A DNA stretch of 64,000 nucleotides. Origin: JBCBDX01 sp039822005 (GTDB taxonomy: Bacteria; Pseudomonadota; Alphaproteobacteria; Rhizobiales; Rhizobiaceae). Positions 44,038-53,478 of this stretch are shown piece after piece. The notes below the pieces were generated by a model. That model saw nothing but the letters and a program-made list of their open reading frames with translations. It did not search any database and had not been told where the DNA came from. The position numbers and the translations under genes were made by a program. The stretch lies in contig JBCBMZ010000003.1 of assembly GCA_039822005.1 (NCBI GenBank), positions 186,001-250,000 of the forward strand, in the 5' to 3' direction. Within the stretch, counting starts at the first letter, position 1; each line of letters begins with the position of its first letter.

Positions 44038-46839
44038 CTACGCGTCGCTGCCACCTTCGGGAGACGGAGCGCCTGTGTCAGCATTTCCATCGTTTTCGTC
44101 TCCGCTGCTGTCGTCACCATCATCCACCGGTTCCGATATCCGCTCCACCGACACCACTTTTTCGGTGTCACGTGTATTAAAGATCGTTACACCCTTCGTG
44201 GCGCGGCTGGCGAACCGTATTCCTTCAACGGGCACACGAATGACCTGCCCCGCATCAGATACAAGCATGATTTGATCATCGGTTTCCACCGGGAATGAAG
44301 CCACCAGCGGACCGATCTCACCGCCCTTGTTGGTGTCAGTTGCCTTGATACCCTTGCCGCCCCGGCCCGACACGCGGAATTCATAGCTTGACGAGCGTTT
44401 GCCATAGCCTTTTTCGGACACGGTAAGCACAAACTCTTCCCGCGCCCCAAGCTCCACATACCGCTCTTCGGGCAAGCTGGTATCCGCGTTTCCTTCCGCC
44501 TCTTCCTCAGCTGCCCCTTCGTCGACAGCGGTATCTGCCCGGCGCGCGGCAGCGGCAAGCCTGAGGTACGCAGAGCGCTCGTCTGCCGTCGATGGAACGT
44601 GAGCAAGGATAGCCATGGAGATGACGTCATCGCCACCCGCAAGCGCTATGCCGCGTACACCGGTAGAACTGCGCCCGGCAAAAACGCGAATATCAGACAC
44701 CTGAAAGCGGATGCACTGGCCTGCTGCGGTCGTAAGCAGCACATCATCATTTTCAGAGCAGGTCGCGACGGCCAAGATTTCATCGCTCGAACCATCATCG
44801 AACTTCATGGCAATCTTGCCGTTGCGGTTGACCTGAACAAAATCGGAAAGCTTGTTGCGGCGCACGCTACCCGAGCGTGTTGCAAACATGACATCCAAAT
44901 CGGCCCAACTATCTTCGTCTTCCGGCAGCGGCATAATGGATGTGATCCGCTCACCCTCCTCCAAGGGCAACATATTGCGCAAGAATTTACCCCGCGACTG
45001 GGGACTACCGATCGGCAGACGCCAGACTTTTTCTTTGTAGACAATACCGCGCGAGGAGAAAAACAGGATCGGCGTGTGCGTATTGGCCACGAACAAGCGC
45101 GTAACAAAATCCTCTTCCTTGGTGGCCATGCCGGCGCGACCTTTGCCGCCACGCCTTTGCGCCCGGTAGGTATCGAGCGGCACGCGCTTGATATAGCCTT
45201 GGTGAGAGAATGTGACGACCATGTCCTCGCGCGCGATAAGGTCCTCATCGTCCATGTCTGGACCACCATCGGTAATCTCGGTCCGACGCGGCGTGCCAAA
45301 TTCGTCACGCACGGCGAGCAGTTCGCCCTTCACGATGTCCAGGATACGTTTGCGGGAGGACAAAATATCGAGGAAGTCTTTGATCTCCTCGCCGATCTTG
45401 TTCAATTCGTCAGCGATCTCATCGCGCCCCAGCGCCGTCAGGCGGGCCAAACGCAATTCAAGAATGGCACGCGCCTGCTCTTCAGAGAGATTGTATGTGC
45501 CATCATCATTGATTTTGTGACGCGGGTCATCAATCAATAAAATGAGCGGCTCCACCTCCTTGGCAGGCCAACGACGGGTCATGAGCTGCTCGCGGGCCGT
45601 GGCCGGGTCAGGCGCGTTGCGGATCAGCGCGATCACTTCATCAATATTGGCAACGGCGATGGCCAAGCCCACCAAAACATGGGCCCGTTCGCGTGCTTTT
45701 TTGAGCAAGTATTTCGTGCGGCGGCTGACCACATTTTCACGAAACGCCACAAATGCGCGCAGCATATCCAGAAGATTGAGTTGCTCCGGCTTGCCCCCAT
45801 TGAGCGCGACCATATTGGCGCCAAACGACGTTTGCAGCGGTGTGTAACGATATAGTTGGTTCAATACGACGTCAGCAACAGCGTCGCGTTTGAGTTCGAC
45901 AACGACCCGATAGCCCTGCCGGTCACTCTCGTCACGAATGTCAGAGATGCCCTCGATGCGCTTATCGCGCACCAGTTCTGCCATCTTTTCAATCATCGAC
46001 GATTTGTTGACCTGATAGGGCACTTCGGTGACGATAATCGCTTCACGATCGTTGGGACGCGGTTCAATCGCCGTTTTGCCCCGCATCATGATGGAGCCAC
46101 GGCCCGTCTCATAGGCAGACTTGATGCCCGCGCGCCCCAAAATGAGCGCACCGGTCGGAAAATCAGGCCCGGGAATAATCTGCATGATTTCCAGGAGATC
46201 TATGGCAGGATTATCGATCAGCGCCATGCAACCATCGATTACCTCGACCAGATTATGCGGCGGGATATTGGTCGCCATACCAACGGCAATACCACCGGAA
46301 CCATTGACCAAAAGATTTGGGAACCGTGCCGGCAGAACAGTCGGTTCACTGCGCGAAGAATCATAGTTTTCCTGAAAGTCGACCGTTTCCTTGTCGATGT
46401 CTTCCAAAAGTTCATGCGCGACTTTCTCAAGGCGTGATTCGGTGTAGCGCATCGCTGCTGGCGGATCGCCATCAATGGAACCAAAATTGCCCTGCCCATC
46501 CACCAAAGGCAGGCGCAAAGACCAGTCCTGCGCCATCCGCACCAGGGAGTCATAGATCGCGCTGTCGCCATGCGGGTGGTAATTACCCATCACGTCACCG
46601 ACAATCTTCGATGATTTCACATATTTGCGGTTCCAGTGGTATCCACTCTCATGCATTGCATAGAGAATTCGGCGATGAACCGGCTTCAAACCGTCGCGAA
46701 CATCCGGCAGCGCCCGACTGACGATAACGCTCATCGCGTAGTCAAGATACGAACGCTGCATTTCCTCCAAAATGGAGATAGGCTCTATGCCGCGGTTCGG
46801 GCCGCCTGTGCCGCCGTCGATGGGTGTTTCGTCACTCAA
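44038..46839 (-). CDS. gyrA: DNA gyrase subunit A
   Basis: This type II topoisomerase subunit breaks and rejoins DNA. It shows 'HRRILYAMHESGYHWNRKYVKS', the quinolone-region GDSAIYDSLVRMAQ (Ser and Asp at the 83 and 87 equivalents unchanged), the catalytic tyrosine in MRYTESRL, and the GyrA box QRRGGKG in the C-terminal beta-pinwheel. Oddities are an acidic insertion near residues 755-785 (DEGAAEEEAEGNAD) and an Asp/Glu/Gly-rich C-terminal tail. The start is TTG at 46839; no ATG fits before MSDETPID. It is divergent from marC. Confidence 0.97.
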   Translation of the reverse strand: MSDETPIDGGTGGPNRGIEPISILEEMQRSYLDYAMSVIVSRALPDVRDGLKPVHRRILYAMHESGYHWNRKYVKSSKIVGDVMGNYHPHGDSAIYDSLVRMAQDWSLRLPLVDGQGNFGSIDGDPPAAMRYTESRLEKVAHELLEDIDKETVDFQENYDSSRSEPTVLPARFPNLLVNGSGGIAVGMATNIPPHNLVEVIDGCMALIDNPAIDLLEIMQIIPGPDFPTGALILGRAGIKSAYETGRGSIMMRGKTAIEPRPNDREAIIVTEVPYQVNKSSMIEKMAELVRDKRIEGISDIRDESDRQGYRVVVELKRDAVADVVLNQLYRYTPLQTSFGANMVALNGGKPEQLNLLDMLRAFVAFRENVVSRRTKYLLKKARERAHVLVGLAIAVANIDEVIALIRNAPDPATAREQLMTRRWPAKEVEPLILLIDDPRHKINDDGTYNLSEEQARAILELRLARLTALGRDEIADELNKIGEEIKDFLDILSSRKRILDIVKGELLAVRDEFGTPRRTEITDGGPDMDDEDLIAREDMVVTFSHQGYIKRVPLDTYRAQRRGGKGRAGMATKEEDFVTRLFVANTHTPILFFSSRGIVYKEKVWRLPIGSPQSRGKFLRNMLPLEEGERITSIMPLPEDEDSWADLDVMFATRSGSVRRNKLSDFVQVNRNGKIAMKFDDGSSDEILAVATCSENDDVLLTTAAGQCIRFQVSDIRVFAGRSSTGVRGIALAGGDDVISMAILAHVPSTADERSAYLRLAAAARRADTAVDEGAAEEEAEGNADTSLPEERYVELGAREEFVLTVSEKGYGKRSSSYEFRVSGRGGKGIKATDTNKGGEIGPLVASFPVETDDQIMLVSDAGQVIRVPVEGIRFASRATKGVTIFNTRDTEKVVSVERISEPVDDGDDSSGDENDGNADTGAPSPEGGSDA

Positions 46840-46969
46840 GGAAAGTGCCCTGTTTCATTGCAGGAATCATTTATATGACAATAAACGTCGAAACTGTGAA
46901 AACCAAGGTTTGGCGCTGTTTTGGCACAGCCTCTTGCATATCATCAAGGCAGCCTTGTTGGGAACGTCT

Positions 46970-47596
46970 ATGACAACCGATATTTTGATCAACGCCATCG
47001 TCACGTTAGCGGTCACCATCGACCCGATTGGCCTGGCCCCGCTATTTTTGGCCGTCACGGCAGGCATGGATCGCGGACAACGTCGCGAAGTGGGCACACG
47101 CGCCATCATCACCAGCGCCGTGGTGCTTGTCCTGTTTGCGCTGATCGGCACCGCGATCCTGGCACTATTCGGTGTCACGCTCGGCGCTTTCCGCGTCGCC
47201 GGAGGCTTGCTTCTGTTTTGGATCGCGTTTGAGATGATTTTTGAGCGGCGGCAGGCGCGCCATGAACACGCAGCCGAGCGGGCGATGAGCGCCGATCACA
47301 TCAAATCTGTCGCCATATTCCCGCTTTCGATCCCCCTGATTGCGGGCCCGGGCGCCATATCTGCCGTCATCCTTCTTTCCGGACAAATGCCGGGCATTGC
47401 CGGACGTTTGGCGCTGATCTCAATCGTATTGGTGATATTGTTGATAACTTGGGCCATCTTCATCGCAGCCGAGCGCATTGATGGACTATTGGGCGAAACC
47501 GGCCGTTCCGTTCTTACGCGGCTGTTGGGCGTCATCCTTTCGGCATTGGCAGTTCAGTTTGTCGCCGACGGTGTCAAAGCGCTGGCTGCCGTCTAA
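46970..47596 (+). CDS. MarC-family integral membrane protein
   Basis: The 208-residue protein has six predicted transmembrane helices. It begins 'LVTLAVTIDPIGLAPLFLAVT'-like (here INAIVTLAVTIDPIGLAPLF) and has the second-half 'SVAIFPLSIPLIAGPGAISAVI', both hallmarks of the MarC family (UPF0056). No transport substrate is established for the family. The chosen ATG at 46970 discards a long upstream open frame that would run into the gyrA promoter. The stop overlaps the stop of the opposite gene by four bases. Confidence 0.9.
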   Translation: MTTDILINAIVTLAVTIDPIGLAPLFLAVTAGMDRGQRREVGTRAIITSAVVLVLFALIGTAILALFGVTLGAFRVAGGLLLFWIAFEMIFERRQARHEHAAERAMSADHIKSVAIFPLSIPLIAGPGAISAVILLSGQMPGIAGRLALISIVLVILLITWAIFIAAERIDGLLGETGRSVLTRLLGVILSALAVQFVADGVKALAAV

Positions 47597-48006
47597 CGAT
47601 CCAGAACGACGGTTATCTCTTTACCGCCAAGTCCGTGCACACTGTCATGGGCGCGCACAGCAACGCTTTCCAAATTTTCGGGAATTTTCAAACCCCGCAA
47701 CGACCGCGTAAACGGCTGCTCACTGACATGGGGATGAAGCAGCACGCGTTCGCCGAACACTTCTCCCTTGTCAGAAAGCACATCCCAGCGGTCGGCATAG
47801 TGATCCCATCCCGTATCCGCATGCTCGACAGTCACATCGAAACGCCAGGTACCGGCGCTTTCGCGTTCAGCACGCACCGATACCACATCCGCTTCACCCG
47901 CATAGGCAAGGCTCACCATCTTTGCGCCCGACACAGCGATGGCTGAAAACGCAAACAGCGCCACAATGATCAACGTCAGCAGATCGCTTTTCTTGGCATT
48001 TGTCAT
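47593..48006 (-). CDS. hypothetical membrane-anchored or exported protein
   Basis: The 137-residue product has an N-terminal hydrophobic segment (LLTLIIVALFAFSAIAVSGA) and a cleavage-like YAGEA, then a soluble beta-rich domain with 'TWRFDVTVEHADTGWDHYADRWDV' and 'LLHPHVSEQPFTRSLRG'. I do not recognise a named family, though the tryptophan/His pattern could suggest a small beta-sandwich. ATG 48006 is used; an ATG at 48030 would add eight residues. It is downstream of ssb on the same strand and its stop overlaps that of marC. Confidence 0.7.
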   Translation of the reverse strand: MTNAKKSDLLTLIIVALFAFSAIAVSGAKMVSLAYAGEADVVSVRAERESAGTWRFDVTVEHADTGWDHYADRWDVLSDKGEVFGERVLLHPHVSEQPFTRSLRGLKIPENLESVAVRAHDSVHGLGGKEITVVLDR

Positions 48007-48063
48007 GGAAACAATCGTTCGCGAAAACATGATCAAATGCCAAACACGCCTATGTGACTATTT

Positions 48064-48576
48064 TTAGAACGGGATCTCATCGTCCAGGTCGCGCGAAAAG
48101 TCGCCGCCCCCGGACGGCGAACCGCCACCCATACCGCCCCGGTCCATGCTGCCGGAGCCCTGGCCGACCTGATTATCATGGCCGCCCTGCGAACGTCCGC
48201 CGCCATAGCCAGCTTCACTGTCAGCGCGGCTGTCAAGCATCGTCAATTCACCGCGATAGCGCTGGAGCACGATCTCTGTGGTGTATTTGTCCATGCCATT
48301 CTGATCGGTCCATTTGCGGGTTTGCAACTGACCTTCCAAATAGACTTTGGATCCCTTTTTCAGATAGTTTTCCGCTACTTTGGCCAAATTCTCGTTAAAA
48401 ATGACCACGCGATGCCACTCTGTGCGTTCACGGCGCTCACCAGACGCCTTGTCACGCCAGTTTTCCGACGTGGCGACTGACAAATTGACCACAGGCTCGC
48501 CTGAGTTCAACCGTCTGATGTCCGGATCAGCGCCCAGATTGCCCACCAAAATTACTTTATTCACGCTGCCTGCCAT
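48064..48576 (-). CDS. ssb: single-stranded DNA-binding protein
   Basis: The N-terminal OB-fold (residues 1-110: MAGSVNKVILVGNLGADPD, 'TEWHRVVIFNENLAKVAENYLKKGSKVYLEGQL') is followed by a glycine-rich linker and the acidic tip DLDDEIPF, which recruits partner proteins. ATG 48576 has AGGAG upstream, while the longer frame is unsupported. It is divergent from uvrA, with an SOS box between them, so damage induction is likely. Confidence 0.97.
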   Translation of the reverse strand: MAGSVNKVILVGNLGADPDIRRLNSGEPVVNLSVATSENWRDKASGERRERTEWHRVVIFNENLAKVAENYLKKGSKVYLEGQLQTRKWTDQNGMDKYTTEIVLQRYRGELTMLDSRADSEAGYGGGRSQGGHDNQVGQGSGSMDRGGMGGGSPSGGGDFSRDLDDEIPF

Positions 48577-48660
48577 GACGAAAACTCCTGTTTGCGATTT
48601 TTCTACGATGTACAAAGGGCCGGCAACACCGCCTCGCCCGTCAATCCACAGCGCAATTGT

Positions 48661-48675
48661 GTTCACTTATTGTTC
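48661..48675. promoter_or_regulatory. LexA (SOS) box between ssb and uvrA
   Basis: GTTC-ACTTATT-GTTC matches the alphaproteobacterial LexA consensus GTTC-N7-GTTC exactly. It lies 85 bases upstream of ssb and 128 bases upstream of uvrA, both of which are SOS genes in related bacteria. The direct-repeat form, unlike the palindromic E. coli box, supports the taxonomic placement. Confidence 0.82.
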
Positions 48676-48802
48676 TATTTGGTATAAGTGCTCAGGTCAA
48701 GACGTTCGACCTATCCACAGGCTTGACAGGAATGAAGTAAAGGCGGGTCGACATGCCGACAAAGAAAGCTACATCAATTGATCAGCAAAACGGGCCTGAA
48801 TT

Positions 48803-51727
48803 ATGAGCGACCACAAACAGATTACGATTAGGGGTGCGCGCGAGCACAATCTGAAAAATGTCGATCTCGATCTACCACGCGACAAGCTGATCGTGATGAC
48901 CGGCCTGTCGGGGTCAGGCAAGTCATCACTTGCTTTTGACACGATTTATGCTGAAGGCCAGCGCCGCTATGTAGAAAGCCTATCGGCTTATGCACGCCAA
49001 TTTTTGGAAATGATGCAAAAGCCGGACGTCGACGCCATCGAAGGCTTGTCGCCAGCCATTTCCATTGAGCAAAAGACAACAAGTCGCAATCCGCGGTCAA
49101 CGGTCGGCACGGTGACCGAAATCTACGATTATATGCGCCTTTTATTTGCGCGGGTCGGCATTCCTTATTCGCCGACCACAGGCCTGCCCATTGAAAGCCA
49201 GACTGTCAGCCAGATGGTTGATCGACTGTTGGCATTGGAAGAAGGCACGCGCCTTTATATTCTGGCGCCGATCGTGCGTGGCCGCAAAGGTGAGTATAAA
49301 AAAGAACTCGCCGAATTGATGAAAAAGGGTTTCCAGCGGGTCAAAATCGACGGTGAGTTCCATGAGATCGCCGATGCCCCTGCCCTCGACAAAAAATACA
49401 AGCACGATATTGATGTCGTCGTCGATCGCGTTGTCATACGCGACGATATTGCCGCCCGCATGGCCGACTCGCTTGAACAGTGTTTGCAGCTGGCAGATGG
49501 GCTCGCCATTGCGGAGATGGCGGACAAACCGCTGGCGGAATCCAAAACCTCGGGGGCAAACAAGAATAAAAACGAGACGCATGAGCGCCTGACATTTTCT
49601 GAAAAGTTCGCATGCCCCGATTCAGGTTTTACCATTCCTGAAATCGAACCGCGCCTCTTTTCGTTCAACAATCCGTTTGGCGCTTGCCCGCATTGCGATG
49701 GGCTTGGCACGGAACAAGGCGTTGACCCCAATCTGGTTGTGCCCGACCCCGGCCTTTCCATCCGCAAAGGCGCGATTGCGCCTTGGTCTAAATCATCGAA
49801 CCCCTCACCTTATTACACCCAGACCCTTGAAGCGGTCGCGAAAGCATACGGGTTCAAGCTGACCAACTTCTGGGCGGACTTAACGGACGAAGCCAAGAAC
49901 GCCGTTCTTTACGGGACTGGCAAGCAGGAAATCGAGTTCGCCTATGATGATGGCTTACGCACCTACAAAACAAAAAAGGCGTTTGAGGGCGTTATCGGTA
50001 ATCTTGAGCGGCGCTGGCGCGAGACAGACAGCGCCTGGATGCGCGAGGAAATCGAGCGATACATGTCGCAATCGCCCTGTTCGGCATGTGGTGGCTACCG
50101 GCTGAAACCGGAGGCGTTGGCGGTGAAGATCAACGACCTTCACATCAGCCAAGTCGCAAAAATGTCGATCCGCAACGCCAATGACTGGTTTGATGATCTG
50201 CCAAACCATCTGTCGGACAAACAAAATGAAATTGCGACGCGTATATTAAAAGAGATCCGCGACCGGCTTAAATTCCTGGTGAACGTGGGCCTTGACTATC
50301 TGACGCTGTCGCGCGGTTCGGGCTCTCTATCAGGCGGAGAAAGCCAACGTATCAGGCTGGCTTCGCAAATCGGCTCCGGCCTGACTGGTGTGCTCTACGT
50401 GCTCGATGAACCGTCGATCGGACTGCATCAGCGCGACAATGCCCGCCTGCTGGAAACGCTGCGGCGTCTGCGCGACCTTGGCAATACGGTTATCGTGGTC
50501 GAACATGATGAAGATGCCGTGCTAACCGCTGATCATGTCGTCGACATCGGCCCGGCAGCAGGCGTGCATGGCGGCCAGATCATCGCGCAAGGCACACCCC
50601 GTGAAATTATGGCCAATCCCAAATCGCTGACGGGCCAGTATTTGTCGGGTGCGATGGGCATCAACGTACCGGCTGAACGTCGGCCGGTGGATTTGGAAAA
50701 GCGCGCCATCATTGTCCATGGCGCAAAAGGAAACAATCTACGTGACGTGACCGCGTCTTTGCCGCTCGGCACATTTACTTGCGTCACCGGCGTTTCCGGA
50801 GGCGGCAAATCCACCTTCTTGATCGAGACCTTGTATAAGGCCGCCGCGCGCCGCATCAACGGCGCACGCGAAGCACCAGCCGAGCATGACCATATCACCG
50901 GATTTGAGCATATCGACAAGGTGATCGATATTGACCAATCACCGATCGGGCGCACACCACGGTCGAACCCGGCCACCTATACCGGCGCGTTTACCCCCAT
51001 CCGTGAATGGTTTGCGCAATTGCCGGAAGCCAAGGCGCGCGGCTATCAGCCGGGCCGCTTCTCGTTCAATGTGAAAGGCGGTCGCTGCGAAGCCTGCCAG
51101 GGTGACGGTGTTATCAAGATCGAAATGCACTTCCTGCCGGACGTCTACGTCACGTGCGATGTCTGTCACGGCAAACGCTACAACCGCGAAACGCTGGATG
51201 TTCAATTCAAAGGAAAATCCATTTCTGATGTGTTGGATATGACGGTTGAAGAAGGCGTCGAGTTTTTTGCCGCGGTGCCGGCCGTTCGCGACAAGATGGA
51301 AACGCTGAAACGCGTCGGCCTGGGCTATATCAAGATCGGGCAGCAGGCGACGACCCTTTCTGGCGGTGAGGCGCAGCGGATCAAGCTGGCAAAAGAGCTT
51401 TCACGAAAATCGACAGGACGAACACTTTACATCCTTGATGAGCCAACAACAGGCCTCCACTTCCATGATGTCGCCAAACTGCTGGATGTGCTCCATGAGT
51501 TGGTCGACACCGGTAATACGGTCGTAGTGATCGAGCACAATCTTGAAGTGATCAAGACTGCCGATTGGGTGATTGATCTGGGCCCGGAAGGTGGCGATGG
51601 TGGTGGCGAAATTGTCGCGCAGGGCAAGCCGGAAGACATTGTGGATGTTGAGCGCAGCTATACCGGCCGGTTCCTGAAAGAACTGTTGGAACGTCGCCCT
51701 ATCAACCGCATTGAGGCCGCGGAGTAG
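48803..51727 (+). CDS. uvrA: excinuclease ABC subunit A
   Basis: This DNA damage-recognition ATPase of nucleotide excision repair is 974 residues long with two ABC modules. Walker A1 is GLSGSGKSS (about residues 33-41) and the first zinc module is around FACPDSG...NPFGACPHCDGLG. Signature 1 is GSLSGGESQRIRLA, Walker A2 GVSGGGKST, and the second zinc finger is CEACQGDG...CDVCHGKRY. Signature 2 is TLSGGEAQRIKLA. It ends five bases from the convergent nnr stop. Confidence 0.97.
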   Translation: MSDHKQITIRGAREHNLKNVDLDLPRDKLIVMTGLSGSGKSSLAFDTIYAEGQRRYVESLSAYARQFLEMMQKPDVDAIEGLSPAISIEQKTTSRNPRSTVGTVTEIYDYMRLLFARVGIPYSPTTGLPIESQTVSQMVDRLLALEEGTRLYILAPIVRGRKGEYKKELAELMKKGFQRVKIDGEFHEIADAPALDKKYKHDIDVVVDRVVIRDDIAARMADSLEQCLQLADGLAIAEMADKPLAESKTSGANKNKNETHERLTFSEKFACPDSGFTIPEIEPRLFSFNNPFGACPHCDGLGTEQGVDPNLVVPDPGLSIRKGAIAPWSKSSNPSPYYTQTLEAVAKAYGFKLTNFWADLTDEAKNAVLYGTGKQEIEFAYDDGLRTYKTKKAFEGVIGNLERRWRETDSAWMREEIERYMSQSPCSACGGYRLKPEALAVKINDLHISQVAKMSIRNANDWFDDLPNHLSDKQNEIATRILKEIRDRLKFLVNVGLDYLTLSRGSGSLSGGESQRIRLASQIGSGLTGVLYVLDEPSIGLHQRDNARLLETLRRLRDLGNTVIVVEHDEDAVLTADHVVDIGPAAGVHGGQIIAQGTPREIMANPKSLTGQYLSGAMGINVPAERRPVDLEKRAIIVHGAKGNNLRDVTASLPLGTFTCVTGVSGGGKSTFLIETLYKAAARRINGAREAPAEHDHITGFEHIDKVIDIDQSPIGRTPRSNPATYTGAFTPIREWFAQLPEAKARGYQPGRFSFNVKGGRCEACQGDGVIKIEMHFLPDVYVTCDVCHGKRYNRETLDVQFKGKSISDVLDMTVEEGVEFFAAVPAVRDKMETLKRVGLGYIKIGQQATTLSGGEAQRIKLAKELSRKSTGRTLYILDEPTTGLHFHDVAKLLDVLHELVDTGNTVVVIEHNLEVIKTADWVIDLGPEGGDGGGEIVAQGKPEDIVDVERSYTGRFLKELLERRPINRIEAAE

Positions 51728-51731
51728 GTCT

Positions 51732-53279
51732 TTAATCTAAAGCACTTGACGCACCGTCCAACGCTTTGGGCAATTGGCTGACAATATCCTCGGCATTCGC
51801 CGCAAGGCCCGCGGCACTGCCTGCCTCCCCGTGCAGCCAAACCGCGGCGGCTGCGGCTTCAAACACCGGCATGCCCCGCGCGGCCAGTGCGGCCACCAAT
51901 CCCGCCAGCACATCACCAGAACCGGCAGTCGCCAACGAAGCTGGCGCGTTGGTGTTGACGATGACGCGGGATGGCGTTTTTGGGTGCTTGCGCGGCGCGG
52001 CGATAACACTGTCACGGCCTTTGTAGACAATGATGGCGCCAGTACGGTTTGCAGCCAGCACGGCCTTGTCGATTTTGCTCAGGGCTTGGTCTACGGCAAG
52101 GTCAGGAAACAAGCGGCCAAACTCGCCATCATGCGGTGTCAGGATCAGCCGTAAGTCATCACCAGCCGCCGCCGCTTGAAACAAGTGATCGCTGTCATTT
52201 TCAAAGGCTGTCAGCCCATCGGCATCCAGAACCAGCGTTTGCGCCCCTTGGTTCAGAACATCGATAGCGATCCTCTTTACCCCTTGCATGTCGCCAAAAC
52301 CGGGACCAAGAACAACCGCTGAGCATCGGTTGAGTGCTGACAAAACATCAAAAGCATCATCAACACGCCCATAGGCCCGCATCATGGTCGATGTTACGTG
52401 CGATGCATGAACCTGAAGCGCATCTTGGGTGCCGAGCACAGTTACGGCCCCTGCCCCGCCCTTTTGCGCGGCCATGGCGGCAAGGCGCGATGCACCCGTT
52501 GCCAATGGCGGGCCTGAAAATATGGCGACATGCCCGCGCGCATATTTGTGCGTTGTTCCCGTTGGGGGCTGCAGGGCAGTATGCCAGAACACTGGGTGGT
52601 TCTCGTACATCAAGCTATGGTCTGACCCCTTATTTTCGGCGCGAACGCCGATGTCGGCAACAAGGATATCGCCGCAAAGTGAGCGTCCCGGTTCCAACAC
52701 ATGGCCCGGCTTCTTGCGATGAAACGTCACCGTGGCATCGCAGGGAGCGTCATGCCGAGCGTGTCCCGTGTCACCATCGACACCCGACGGCAAGTCAACT
52801 GCCAATAAACGAACGGTCGGCTTTGCCGCCTTCGCCAAGGCCGTTGTCACCACGGCCGGCAGCGCGCCCTTTCCCCCGGCGCCAAAAATGGCATCCACCA
52901 CCAGATCACGCTCGCCCGGCTCAAAAGCATCAAGATCATAAACCGGACCAGCCCAACGCGCCGCCGCCCCACAAGCATCGGTTCCTTCCTTGGGGCTACC
53001 CAGTGCATAAAGGTTGATGGGATGGCCTCGCTCGACCAGCAAACGGGCAATGACAAAGCCATCACCACCATTATTGCCCCGACCACATAAAATATGCACG
53101 CGTGGCGCGTCACCGAAACGCTGCAACACTATGTCAAGAATCGCATAACCGGCATTTTCCATCAGCTGACGGCTTGTGGCGTAGCCGCCCGCAAAGGTTT
53201 GGCGGTCAGCATCCGCCATCTCTGCACAGCTCAGCAATCGGCGCCGGTCAATGCTCGAAGTTAAATGCACAAATAGCAC
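51732..53279 (-). CDS. nnr: bifunctional NAD(P)H-hydrate epimerase/ADP-dependent NAD(P)H-hydrate dehydratase
   Basis: This metabolite-repair enzyme restores damaged NAD(P)HX. The N-terminal YjeF epimerase domain has CGRGNNGGDGFVIAR (about residues 65-79). The C-terminal kinase-like dehydratase domain has 'GPGFG', 'LILTPHDGEFGRLF' and the 'ATAGSGDVLAGLVAALAARG' nucleotide-binding loop (about residues 455-474). It is 515 residues. The apparent GTG start (53279) may be too early; translation could begin at a later codon near LLSCAEM. It is divergent from glnB, whose promoter region lies between them. Confidence 0.93.
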   Translation of the reverse strand: MLFVHLTSSIDRRRLLSCAEMADADRQTFAGGYATSRQLMENAGYAILDIVLQRFGDAPRVHILCGRGNNGGDGFVIARLLVERGHPINLYALGSPKEGTDACGAAARWAGPVYDLDAFEPGERDLVVDAIFGAGGKGALPAVVTTALAKAAKPTVRLLAVDLPSGVDGDTGHARHDAPCDATVTFHRKKPGHVLEPGRSLCGDILVADIGVRAENKGSDHSLMYENHPVFWHTALQPPTGTTHKYARGHVAIFSGPPLATGASRLAAMAAQKGGAGAVTVLGTQDALQVHASHVTSTMMRAYGRVDDAFDVLSALNRCSAVVLGPGFGDMQGVKRIAIDVLNQGAQTLVLDADGLTAFENDSDHLFQAAAAGDDLRLILTPHDGEFGRLFPDLAVDQALSKIDKAVLAANRTGAIIVYKGRDSVIAAPRKHPKTPSRVIVNTNAPASLATAGSGDVLAGLVAALAARGMPVFEAAAAAVWLHGEAGSAAGLAANAEDIVSQLPKALDGASSALD

Positions 53280-53432
53280 TCATCGTTTTTGCACAATTAT
53301 TAGACACATTGCCCATCAGATCAGCATCTTTCCCATATCTTGGCGTTTCAAAGCCCGTTGTTTACCGTTAAAGCAGCGACAATAACGCATCGCAAGGCGC
53401 GTTTGGCACCCATGATCGGGGACCGTACGGAC

Positions 53433-53448
53433 TGGCATGAGGTATGCA
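53433..53448 (+). promoter_or_regulatory. sigma-54-type promoter of glnB-glnA
   Basis: TGGCATGAGGTATGCA matches the -24/-12 consensus (TGGCAC-N5-TTGCA) with the invariant GG and GC exactly 12 bases apart. The predicted start near 53459 leaves a 20-base leader with GGAG before the glnB ATG. glnBA is a known NtrC/sigma-54 target in alphaproteobacteria. Confidence 0.65.
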
Positions 53449-53478
53449 TGTTTTACGATCGGAGCTGGAGGGCTGTTC

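Noticed and set aside
46569..46610. quinolone-resistance change in gyrA
   Set aside because: The GDSAIYD sequence keeps the Ser and Asp of sensitive enzymes.
46929..46960. sigma-54-like TGGCAC-AGCCTC-TTGCA in the gyrA/marC gap
   Set aside because: The invariant GG and GC are 13 bases apart, not 12. sigma-54 tolerates no such change, so it is not called a promoter.
53401..53420. second -24/-12-like TTGGCACCCATGATCG near glnB
   Set aside because: At the -12 position it has CG instead of GC; the downstream match at 53433-53448 fits far better.
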